Positions 1-5,380 of a stretch of 5,380 nt of DNA are shown piece by piece. This DNA comes from Planctomycetota bacterium (lineage in GTDB: Bacteria > Planctomycetota > Brocadiia > SM23-32), in assembly GCA_018400625.1 (NCBI GenBank), contig JAGYMJ010000604.1, positions 1-5,380 on the forward strand, written 5' to 3'. Every line of letters starts with the position of its first letter. Within the stretch, counting starts at the first letter, position 1. The position numbers and the translations under genes were made by a program. Below the pieces are notes generated by a model. It did no database searches. It worked only from the letters and a program-made list of their open reading frames with translations, and was not told the DNA's origin.

Positions 1-36
1 GGGTTTTGATAACATGCGTAGCGTTTAATCTTCATT

Positions 37-58
37 CCACCGGCACAAGGCTCGGTGG
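37..58. other. Short hairpin (CCACCG / CGGTGG) in the upstream region
   Basis: CCACCG at 37-42 is perfectly complementary to CGGTGG at 53-58, giving a 6-bp GC-rich stem with a 10-base loop. No T-run follows, so it does not look like a classical intrinsic terminator of an upstream gene. It overlaps the first copy of the direct repeat at 43-56, so the two readings of this stretch partly compete. Confidence 0.35.
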
Positions 59-79
59 GGATGCTGCACAAGGTACGGT
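43..79. repeat. Imperfect tandem direct repeat upstream of the operon (two 14-bp copies)
   Basis: GCACAAGGCTCGGT at 43-56 recurs as GCACAAGGTACGGT at 66-79. Twelve of 14 positions are identical and the two copies start 23 bp apart, close to two helical turns. Both copies lie 60-100 bp ahead of the first start codon. The repeat is read directly from the sequence; that it is a pair of binding sites for a regulator is inference. The second copy ends where a -10-like TAGAAT begins, which would suit an activator-dependent promoter. Chance repetition cannot be excluded. Confidence 0.45.
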
Positions 80-84
80 AGAAT
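56..84 (+). promoter_or_regulatory. Weak candidate promoter for the tad operon
   Basis: TAGAAT at 79-84 matches five of six positions of the sigma-70 -10 consensus. The hexamer 17 bp upstream (TGGGGA, 56-61) is a poor -35 with about three matches. Transcription would then start near position 91, leaving a leader of about 50 bases before the ATG at 142. The poor -35 together with the flanking 14-bp direct repeat would fit an activated promoter, but this rests on motif reading alone. The operon may also be transcribed from further upstream. Confidence 0.2.
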
Positions 85-141
85 GTCACGCACTTCACTG
101 AATATTTACAAGCATTCTGATCATTTTTACAAAAGGGAAAA

Positions 142-1824
142 ATGCCATATCTGATAATCAAAGAACCGGGAACAAAGCCTCAGAGTATAAAAATCGAAGG
201 GGAAAATTTCACGATAGGTAAACAAGGGGCCAATGACCTTAAACTGGAAGAGAAACTTGTATCACGCCGGCATTGTACGATACAGAAAGAGGGGAATGGC
301 AGGTATCTCATCGTCGATGAAAAGAGCCGTAACGGCACTTATGTCAACGGAAACCGGGTGGAAGCGCCGCTCGTTTTGCGGGACGGGATGATCATACAGG
401 TTGGGCGCGCTCAGATCGTTTTCAAGGATGAGCAGAGCCAAAAAAAACAAGCCACCGGCCCAAAAACTTCTTCCCCAGCACGGAATAAAACCGTCCCCAA
501 ATGGAGGAAGAAAAAACCTGCTCCCGTCGATTTGAAACGACAAATCCATAAGGAACTGCTTGAGAAACTTGATCTGAAATATGAAGATTTCGACCGTCAG
601 ACCGATGAGGAGATACGCTCAAAAACAGTAAAAGGGATCCGCGAAATCGTTAACGGCCTGGAGGCTGAACTCCCCGCCGGCACAACCAAAGAAGATATTA
701 TTAAAGAGATCGCCGATGAAGCTCTTTCTTTGGGGCCTTTGGAAGACCTGCTTGAAGACGAGGAGATCGACGAAATCATGGTCAACGGATGGAACAGTGT
801 ATATGTCGAGCGTTTTGGAAAAATCGAAAAAACAAACCTGCGTTTTACCGACAACCGGCATGTTATCAATATCATCCGGCGGATTGTGGCGCCTATAGGA
901 CGCCGGATCGATGAGTCCAGCCCGATGGTTGACGCACGGCTGCGGGACGGTTCGAGGGTCAACGCCATTATATCACCATTAAGTATAACCGGCCCCACCT
1001 TGACGATCAGAAAATTTGCCGCCGACCCTTTTAAGGTCAGTGATCTTGTGAGTTTCGGCACTTTAACAAAACAGATGGCGGACTTTCTGGCAATGGCGGT
1101 AAAATACAGGCAAAACATCCTTATCAGCGGCGGAACGGGCTCGGGTAAAACGACCCTGCTTAATGTCGTATCGGGCTTTATCCCCCGGGGGGAACGCATA
1201 GTCACGATTGAAGATGCGGCCGAACTCTCCCTGCCCCAGGGCCACGTGGTAAGTTTGGAAGCAAAGCCGCCCAACATCAGGGGCGAGGGCGCTATACCTA
1301 TCCGCAAACTGCTCATTAACAGCCTCCGTATGCGCCCCGATCGCATAGTGGTTGGGGAATGCCGAGGGGGTGAGTCGCTCGACATGCTCCAGGCCATGAA
1401 CACAGGCCATGACGGCTCTTTAACGACTCTGCATGCAAACTCGCCGCGAGACAGTATTTCGCGCCTTATTACGCTCGTGCTCATGGCCGGCGTTGAACTG
1501 CCCTCCAAAGCGATTAAAGAACAGATTGCTTCTGCTATAGACCTTATTGTTCATACCGCCCGACTCAGCGACGGGTCAAGACGCATCTTGAACATTGATG
1601 AAATTGTTGGGATAGAAGGCGATGTGGCGACCCTTCAGCCGCTCTATTTATTCCGTCAACAGGGGTTCGATGAGGAGGGAAAGGTCAATGGTTATTTTAG
1701 CGCCACCGGCGCCACCCCGGGCTTTGTATCAGAACTTCAGGAAAGGCATATTGATGTAAACCACCAACTTTTTGAGCCGTCGGGGCAGGAACAAGAGAGA
1801 ATGAAAGAAAAGAGGAGAAAATAA
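142..1824 (+). CDS. tadA: CpaF/TadA-type pilus assembly ATPase with N-terminal FHA domain
   Basis: This 560-residue protein is a secretion ATPase of the CpaF/TadA family, the cytoplasmic hexameric motor that hydrolyses ATP to drive Tad/Flp pilus assembly or secretion through TadB/TadC. Residues 1-97 form an FHA domain: GKQGANDL (26-33), SRRH (41-44) and SRNGTYVNG (62-70). A Lys/Pro-rich linker (about 98-130) follows, then the helical CpaF N-terminal region (about 131-215) and the ATPase core. The core shows Walker A GGTGSGKTT (330-338), Asp box VTIEDAAEL (354-362), Walker B-type RIVVGECRGGE (401-411) and His box TGHDGSLTTLHANS (421-434). CpaF-typical stretches such as RLSDGSRRILNIDE (474-487) continue to the C terminus. 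The extra length compared with ordinary CpaF is mainly the FHA module. In the FHA domain the usual Gly-Arg is Gly26-Lys27. The ATG at 142 is preceded by AGGG at 134-137, a short-spaced and mediocre ribosome site. The stop overlaps the tadB start by one base. The ATPase assignment is firm; phosphopeptide binding by the FHA domain is inferred. Confidence 0.96.
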   Translation: MPYLIIKEPGTKPQSIKIEGENFTIGKQGANDLKLEEKLVSRRHCTIQKEGNGRYLIVDEKSRNGTYVNGNRVEAPLVLRDGMIIQVGRAQIVFKDEQSQKKQATGPKTSSPARNKTVPKWRKKKPAPVDLKRQIHKELLEKLDLKYEDFDRQTDEEIRSKTVKGIREIVNGLEAELPAGTTKEDIIKEIADEALSLGPLEDLLEDEEIDEIMVNGWNSVYVERFGKIEKTNLRFTDNRHVINIIRRIVAPIGRRIDESSPMVDARLRDGSRVNAIISPLSITGPTLTIRKFAADPFKVSDLVSFGTLTKQMADFLAMAVKYRQNILISGGTGSGKTTLLNVVSGFIPRGERIVTIEDAAELSLPQGHVVSLEAKPPNIRGEGAIPIRKLLINSLRMRPDRIVVGECRGGESLDMLQAMNTGHDGSLTTLHANSPRDSISRLITLVLMAGVELPSKAIKEQIASAIDLIVHTARLSDGSRRILNIDEIVGIEGDVATLQPLYLFRQQGFDEEGKVNGYFSATGATPGFVSELQERHIDVNHQLFEPSGQEQERMKEKRRK

Positions 1825-2699
1825 TGCCTGTGATTGAAGACTATTTTAATATGCCTATCCTTATTCTTATGGGATGCGTAGTGGTCTCTGTAACACTCTT
1901 CATCTACAGTGGTATAAGTCTGTTTTACAGCGGGTGGCAAAGCTACGAGGAAAAATACTCGCAGAGCACCGAGCGCAGCCTCGATGCAATTTATCTGACC
2001 GTGCCGCCCCAGCATGTTGTTTATCTCTCCATTGCCTGTTTCGCCATGTTTACCGCCCTCTTCTTCTGGGTTTTCGGAAGTTTGCTTCCCGCCGTCATTT
2101 TCGGAGCAACGGGGCTCGCTGCCCCAAAATTCTTGCTCTGGTGGTTGAAAAAACGGCGCGATAAAAAGTTTGACGATCAACTTGTCGATGCTCTTACAAA
2201 TATCGGTAACTCAATGGAAGCCGGATTCAGCCTCCAGCAGGCATTGGAGCTTGTTGCCCAGGAGATGGAAAACCCTGTCGGACAAGAATTCGGGCTGGTT
2301 GTCCGGCAAATCCATGTCGGTATGGAACTGGGGGAAGCTTTGAATGAACTTTACAAGCGCATGCCCAGCAGAGACCTCGACCTGATCAATACGTCCATCA
2401 TGGTCAGCACGGAGGTCGGCGGCGACCTCACCGAAATTTTCGATAATATCTCTAAAACAATCCAGGAAAGACATCGCATTGAAGGCCGCATCAAAGCGCT
2501 CAGCGCCCAGGGGAAGATGCAGGGCTTTGTGCTCGTATGTATTCCCCCCGGCATGGGGCTTGCACTGCACTATATAGCCCCCGCCTTGATCGAACCGCTC
2601 TACACAACAGTCATCGGATGGTTTCTCATGGGAATTATTGCCGTTTTAATGGCTGCCGGTATATATACCATTTACAGAATTGTTGACATTGAGGTCTGA
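1824..2699 (+). CDS. tadB: TadB-type inner-membrane platform protein (T2SS F domain)
   Basis: This 291-residue polytopic membrane protein belongs to the GspF/TadB platform family. It sits in the inner membrane and couples the TadA motor to pilin assembly. Hydrophobic spans are visible at about 12-34, 66-84, 86-107, 232-254 and 262-285. Between the third and fourth lies the cytoplasmic helical T2SSF domain (about 115-230), with DALTNIGNSMEAGFSLQQAL (122-141), VRQIHVGMELGEAL (160-173) and EVGGDLTEIFDNIS (197-210). The KKRRDKKFDDQL stretch at 109-120 is the usual basic cytoplasmic entry to the domain. The ATG start shares its first base with the TAA stop of the ATPase gene and is preceded by AGGAG at 1813-1817 with 6-base spacing, implying translational coupling. 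It is called TadB rather than TadC because of its position just after the ATPase and its EVGGDL motif. Length and topology are normal for the family. Confidence 0.93.
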   Translation: MPVIEDYFNMPILILMGCVVVSVTLFIYSGISLFYSGWQSYEEKYSQSTERSLDAIYLTVPPQHVVYLSIACFAMFTALFFWVFGSLLPAVIFGATGLAAPKFLLWWLKKRRDKKFDDQLVDALTNIGNSMEAGFSLQQALELVAQEMENPVGQEFGLVVRQIHVGMELGEALNELYKRMPSRDLDLINTSIMVSTEVGGDLTEIFDNISKTIQERHRIEGRIKALSAQGKMQGFVLVCIPPGMGLALHYIAPALIEPLYTTVIGWFLMGIIAVLMAAGIYTIYRIVDIEV

Positions 2700-2701
2700 T
2701 T

Positions 2702-3652
2702 ATGCAGAGTGCAATAACCGAGACAACATTATATTCAGTTGCCATAGGGCTTAGTGTGTGCACATTAACTTTTTATTTTTATGCCATTTATGCTGAATAT
2801 AAAGAGCGTCCCAAGGATGTAACCCATTTTTTTGATCAAACAACACAACAGGATTCACCTTTTTTGAACCTGTTAAAACCACCCGCAAGCTTCTTTGGCC
2901 ACTTCATAGCTTTGTTTGCTCAGCGATTGGAAGCGCGTTTGGGGAAAGACGGGATCACGCAGTATATTAACGCCTTAAGGTTTAAGGTCCAAAGGGCTCT
3001 CTCGGCCGCGGGCAACCCCGGCGGATTTACGGCTGACGATTACCTGGGTCTGTTTGTCGTCAGCATTTTATCGATCGGCGGCTTCGGGGTTTTGCTTGCA
3101 ATAGCAAGCTCATCCGGGCTTGTTTTATTCTTCGCACTGCTGATCAGCGCCGCCTACCCGGTATTCTGGCTAAGAAAAATCATATCACAGCGGCAGACCG
3201 AAATACGCAACCTTATGCCGTATGCGCTTGATCTTCTGACGCTCAGCGTCGAGGCCGGTCTGGATTTCAGCACCGCCCTGGTACGAATCACGCCCAAGCT
3301 GGGCTCGACCGCGCTGGCCAATGAATTCGGAGAAGTCGTGAGGCAGATGCGCCTTGGCCGCCCCCGAGCCGAAACCCTGAGAGAAATGGCCAACAGGGTT
3401 AACATGTCGGATATCAACACCTTTTGCAGTTCTTTGATACAAGCGGATGAACTGGGGGCCGACCTTGGACCGGTTCTTCGCATCCTTGCTGAACAGATGC
3501 GTAACGAGCGGGCCAACAGGGCGGAGAAAAAAGCGATGGAAGCGCCCGTAAAGATTCTTTTCCCTCTTATTTTTTTCATCTTTCCCACCGTTTTCATCAT
3601 CCTGTTTGCACCGTTGGGGATCCAATACCTTGAGAAGCTTTTTGCGGGGTGA
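2702..3652 (+). CDS. tadC: TadC-type inner-membrane platform protein (T2SS F domain)
   Basis: This 316-residue protein is the second GspF-like platform protein of the Tad system, thought to act together with TadB. Spans are visible at about 10-30, 114-135, 138-157 and 284-305. The T2SSF domain (about 170-280) carries LMPYALDLLTLSVEAGLDFS (171-190), EVVRQMRLGRPRAETLREMA (211-230) and QADELGADLGPVLRILAEQM (247-266). The end is characteristic of TadC: a helix with RAEKKAMEAPVKILFPL (273-289) followed by a Phe-rich span and a short tail. Residues 50-108, between the first span and the second, are more soluble and carry a KDGI/ALRFKVQRAL segment. The ATG lies two bases after the tadB stop, with GAGGT at 2691-2695 as ribosome site. 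No truncation or frameshift is seen. Confidence 0.93.
   Translation: MQSAITETTLYSVAIGLSVCTLTFYFYAIYAEYKERPKDVTHFFDQTTQQDSPFLNLLKPPASFFGHFIALFAQRLEARLGKDGITQYINALRFKVQRALSAAGNPGGFTADDYLGLFVVSILSIGGFGVLLAIASSSGLVLFFALLISAAYPVFWLRKIISQRQTEIRNLMPYALDLLTLSVEAGLDFSTALVRITPKLGSTALANEFGEVVRQMRLGRPRAETLREMANRVNMSDINTFCSSLIQADELGADLGPVLRILAEQMRNERANRAEKKAMEAPVKILFPLIFFIFPTVFIILFAPLGIQYLEKLFAG
3646..3651 (+). promoter_or_regulatory. Ribosome binding site that supports a TTG start
   Basis: GGGGTG lies five bases upstream of TTG at 3657-3659 and overlaps the tadC stop codon (TGA, 3650-3652). It is the only Shine-Dalgarno-like sequence that fits the DUF192 reading frame here. It is the main reason for choosing TTG over the upstream in-frame ATG at 3606, which lies inside tadC. 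Confidence 0.6.
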
Positions 3653-3656
3653 AAAA

Positions 3657-4013
3657 TTGCAAGTTATCGATAAATACAGCAAGGGGCTTATACTCGACAG
3701 ACTTGATTACGCTTCTGATTGGAAAAGCCGATTGGTGGGGTTAATCGGGACAAAAAACGTGCCTCAGGGGTTTGGATTATTCATCCCGGGATGCAGCAGC
3801 ATTCACACTTGTTTTATGCATTCCGCAATTGATATAATCTATATTGATAAAAACAAAAAAGTCATTAAAACCGTATCAAATTTGAAGCCATGGCGCTTTT
3901 CGTGCTGTTTGGGAGCCGCCGGTGTCGTTGAGACACGCTCCGGTTGCGTGAAAGAAAAAAACATTACAAAAGGTATGGTCTTCGGATTCAGGGAGAGCGG
4001 AGAAAGTCAATGA
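3657..4013 (+). CDS. DUF192-family small protein within the tad operon
   Basis: This protein is 118 residues from the TTG start chosen here. It matches the DUF192 (UPF0127) family, whose biochemical function is unknown to me. Family hallmarks are LDRLDYASDWKSRLVGLIG (13-31), a Gly-rich LFIPGCSSIH (41-50), the signature IHTCFMHSAIDIIYID (49-64), the following VIKTVSNLKPWRF (69-81), and VVETRSGCVKEKNI (90-103) near the end. The frame is also open from an ATG at 3606. The extra 17 residues would come from the shifted reading of the tadC tail and do not look like family sequence, while GGGGTG at 3646-3651 serves the TTG well. Many DUF192 proteins are exported, but no signal peptide or membrane span is visible, so this one is probably cytoplasmic. 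It contains five cysteines (46, 52, 83, 84, 97), a high number for its size. It starts 4 bases after tadC, and its stop overlaps the next start in an ATGA, so it is clearly co-expressed with the Tad genes. A role in pilus biogenesis is inferred only from this position. Confidence 0.85.
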   Translation: MQVIDKYSKGLILDRLDYASDWKSRLVGLIGTKNVPQGFGLFIPGCSSIHTCFMHSAIDIIYIDKNKKVIKTVSNLKPWRFSCCLGAAGVVETRSGCVKEKNITKGMVFGFRESGESQ

Positions 4014-5299
4014 AGCTAATATTTCGTGTGCTCAACACCGAATTAAAAGGGCTCACATACAGTACGGATAACGACATTGTTGATATAGGTCGTTCAAGCG
4101 ATAATGACCTGACCCTGAAACAGCGTTCTATTTCCCGCCACCATGCCGTCATTCGACAAGATGAAGAGGGTGTTGTTGAACTGGAAGATTTAGGAAGTAA
4201 AAACACCACGGAAATCAATGGCCAAACCTGTCAGGGTCTTACAGAACTGGCCTCCGGAACGATGCTCCAATTTGGTGATGTAAAAGTCCACCTCAGCATA
4301 CCTGAATTAGAAGCGCCGGTACCGCATAAAAATAATGAAGATGAAGTTACCCCGGAAGGCGCTGTTATGGACACAATAACAGAGCAGGACAGCTCCGGTC
4401 AGATATCCGACACCGATAGTACCGGCGAAGACATAAATAATGGAAAAGAGCGCGGAATTAAAGCTTACTCAAATGAAAATCAGCAACGTCCACCGTCAAT
4501 AGAAGGTTTCAAACCCCGGGAGGATAGCCCGGGAAAGATAAAACTTTCGGAGAATGAAAGCACGTTCTGGACGGTTATGTCCGGGGTTCTCGGAATAATA
4601 ATCGCCGTAATAATTGCGGTATATTTCATCAAACATACAGGCGCCGGAGATGCGCCTCTCAGGGAAATGGGAACTTCTTTGCGTGTCGGCGAAGTGAAGA
4701 TTGTGGAAGTACCGTCCGGTTTTGTCCATAATCCAATAATCTCGCCGTCCGACATGGTTGAAATAGAAAGAACCCTGACTTTGAATATGGCGGTAACTAT
4801 TGAAGCACGATCGCAGGGGATGGCCAGGGCAGAACTTTATAACCCGGCGGGCGATCGTATTCTTTTGCACATCCACATTCTCCCAAGGGAGAGAGAACCA
4901 AGTCGTGATCTGCAGCCCGTGCCACGAGAAGAACGTGCAGAAACGGCAAGAGAGAAAATGCTTTTAGCCGAATCGCTTCGCATCAACGGACGTCTTTATG
5001 AAGCCAGGAAATTGTATAAAGAAGTCACTGAGATGTTGCGTACCATGGGCGGCTCAAGCAGCTTCTTGCTGCGGAATGCAGAAAGTAAACGTTCCCAACT
5101 GGCCCGGGAAATTGATAATAAACATGAAGAAATGCGATTCAGGACATCAGCGCTCGTTAAAATGGGCCGGAGGCGGGACGCTCTGAACCAGCTTGAAGAT
5201 ATTATGGAACTGATACCGGACGAAAATGACGTCCGGCACCAGAATGCGCAGATGTTGCATCGAATGCTTTTGAGTATAATAGAAAGAGAAAACCGATGA
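4010..5299 (+). CDS. Bitopic membrane protein: FHA domain, TM span, secretin-N-like domain, TPR-like helices
   Basis: I do not know a named gene with this layout. From the ATG at 4010 the protein has 429 residues. An N-terminal FHA domain (about 1-96) shows VDIGRSSDNDL (24-34), SRHHAVI (42-48) and GSKNTTEING (62-71). An acidic, Ser/Thr-rich, probably disordered linker (about 97-185) leads to one transmembrane span (about 187-207). A periplasmic part follows. Residues 222-291, running from LRVGEVKIVEVPSGFV through SQGMARAELYNPAGDRILLH, resemble the short beta domain at the N terminus of Tad/T2SS/T3SS secretins (pilus formation protein N-terminal type). The C-terminal third is helical with TPR-like repeats at about 313-342 and 373-407. 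An upstream in-frame ATG at 3944 is rejected: it would overlap the DUF192 gene by 70 bases and add a basic, non-FHA extension. The ATG at 4010 has GGAG at 3999-4002 and an ATGA overlap with the preceding stop. The conserved NG of FHA NGT is Asn65-Thr66. The FHA and TM assignments are strong; the secretin-N-like and TPR assignments rest on pattern only. A role as a ring or scaffold component bridging motor and secretin is inference. Confidence 0.82.
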   Translation: MKLIFRVLNTELKGLTYSTDNDIVDIGRSSDNDLTLKQRSISRHHAVIRQDEEGVVELEDLGSKNTTEINGQTCQGLTELASGTMLQFGDVKVHLSIPELEAPVPHKNNEDEVTPEGAVMDTITEQDSSGQISDTDSTGEDINNGKERGIKAYSNENQQRPPSIEGFKPREDSPGKIKLSENESTFWTVMSGVLGIIIAVIIAVYFIKHTGAGDAPLREMGTSLRVGEVKIVEVPSGFVHNPIISPSDMVEIERTLTLNMAVTIEARSQGMARAELYNPAGDRILLHIHILPREREPSRDLQPVPREERAETAREKMLLAESLRINGRLYEARKLYKEVTEMLRTMGGSSSFLLRNAESKRSQLAREIDNKHEEMRFRTSALVKMGRRRDALNQLEDIMELIPDENDVRHQNAQMLHRMLLSIIERENR

Positions 5300-5380
5300 G
5301 TCAGTCCCCAGTGAAAAACGTTGTTTACTCACCACCGTGCCCTGTGCCTGCCTGTGCGTCGCACGCAGACAGGCCGGTGG
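5296..5380 (+). CDS. Possible start of a further gene, running off the window
   Basis: An ATG at 5296 overlaps the preceding TGA stop in an ATGA, the same coupling used at 4010-4013, and the frame stays open for 28 codons to the window end. The first residues would be MSQSPVKNVVYS. From about 5332 onward the frame runs through an inverted repeat, so the downstream residues would be repeat-derived. The ribosome site is only a weak purine run (AGAAAGAGAAAA at 5281-5292). It may be a real, co-translated gene whose 5' end holds the repeat, or simply an intergenic stretch after the last gene. No family is recognisable. Confidence 0.18.
   Translation, partial: MSQSPVKNVVYSPPCPVPACASHADRPV
5332..5380. 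repeat. Nested inverted repeat (REP-like extragenic palindrome), cut by the window end
   Basis: The inner arms are GCCTGTGCGT, with halves GCCTG (5350-5354) and TGCGT (5355-5359), against ACGCA (5363-5367) and CAGGC (5370-5374). The loop is CGC and a GA bulge sits on the right side. The outer arms CCACCG (5332-5337) and CGGTGG (5375-5380) are also perfectly complementary and end exactly at the window edge, so the stem may continue. CCTGTGC occurs twice (5341-5347 and 5351-5357). It directly follows the last gene, has no T-run inside the window, and looks like a dispersed extragenic palindromic element rather than a standard terminator. Whether it is multicopy cannot be seen here. Confidence 0.55.

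Noticed and set aside
40..56. Possible sigma-54 promoter (GGCAC start of a -24 element)
   Set aside because: The GC of the -12 element is not at the required distance from GG; the bases there are GG.
3..101. Frame open from the left edge to TGA at 99-101, possibly the tail of an upstream gene
   Set aside because: Only 32 codons are visible and no family is recognisable. The stretch contains the direct repeat and hairpin, which favours an intergenic region, though a gene tail cannot be fully excluded.
105..133. TTTACA / TACAAA as a -35/-10 pair just before the first gene
   Set aside because: The spacing is right, but transcription would start almost at the ATG and remove the ribosome site; the -10 match is only four of six.
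597..1508. 303-residue open frame on the minus strand, opposite the ATPase gene
   Set aside because: It lies wholly antisense to the conserved CpaF core, has a Ser/Arg/Ile-rich composition typical of a shadow frame, and shows no recognisable domain.
3154..3682. Two overlapping minus-strand open frames opposite tadC
   Set aside because: Both are antisense to clearly conserved TadC sequence, overlap each other in different frames, and show no family motif or credible ribosome site.
3944..4009. Upstream in-frame ATG giving the FHA membrane protein 22 extra residues
   Set aside because: The extension is a basic shifted translation of the DUF192 tail. The ATG at 4010 has a good ribosome site, forms an ATGA overlap, and begins directly with the first FHA strand.
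4515..4533. Two CCCGGG palindromes 7 bases apart that could form a hairpin
   Set aside because: They lie inside the linker-coding part of the FHA membrane protein gene, are short, have no T-run, and are explained by codons for Pro, Arg, Ser and Gly.

Overview
This window holds the inner-membrane motor and platform part of a Tad/Flp-type (type IVc) pilus or secretion operon. Five coding sequences lie head to tail on the + strand with almost no intergenic space. They are a CpaF/TadA ATPase with a fused N-terminal FHA domain, TadB, TadC, a small DUF192-family protein, and a membrane protein with an N-terminal FHA domain. The base composition looks intermediate in GC by eye (not computed). The FHA-rich Tad locus and the extragenic palindrome at the right edge suggest a Gram-negative or candidate-phylum bacterium, possibly of deltaproteobacterial (Desulfobacterota-like) type. 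That placement is a guess from style, not a demonstrated assignment.

Layout: positions 1-141 are non-coding as far as I can tell. They contain a 14-bp imperfect direct repeat (23-bp period), a short hairpin and a weak -10-like box ahead of the first gene. From 142 to 5299 coding is continuous. The stop of tadA overlaps the start of tadB by one base, tadB and tadC are 2 bases apart, and tadC is followed after 4 bases by the DUF192 gene, read from a TTG start. The DUF192 stop and the FHA-protein start overlap in an ATGA. A second ATGA at 5296-5299 could start a further gene, but the remaining 80 bases run into a nested inverted repeat cut by the window end.

How the parts would work together: TadA is the cytoplasmic hexameric motor, and TadB and TadC are the polytopic platform that it drives for pilin extraction and assembly. 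The last gene is the most interesting. It encodes a bitopic protein with a cytoplasmic FHA domain, an acidic linker, one membrane span, a beta-rich segment resembling the N-terminal domain of Tad/T2SS/T3SS secretins, and C-terminal TPR-like helices. This order recalls the YscD/PrgH-type ring proteins of type III secretion. It suggests a protein linking the FHA-bearing motor side in the cytoplasm to the periplasmic/outer-membrane channel. Two FHA modules in one operon also suggest control by Ser/Thr phosphorylation, although the motor's FHA domain has Lys where the phosphothreonine-contacting Arg is usual. The window has no pilin, prepilin peptidase, secretin, TadZ or kinase gene; these would have to lie outside it.
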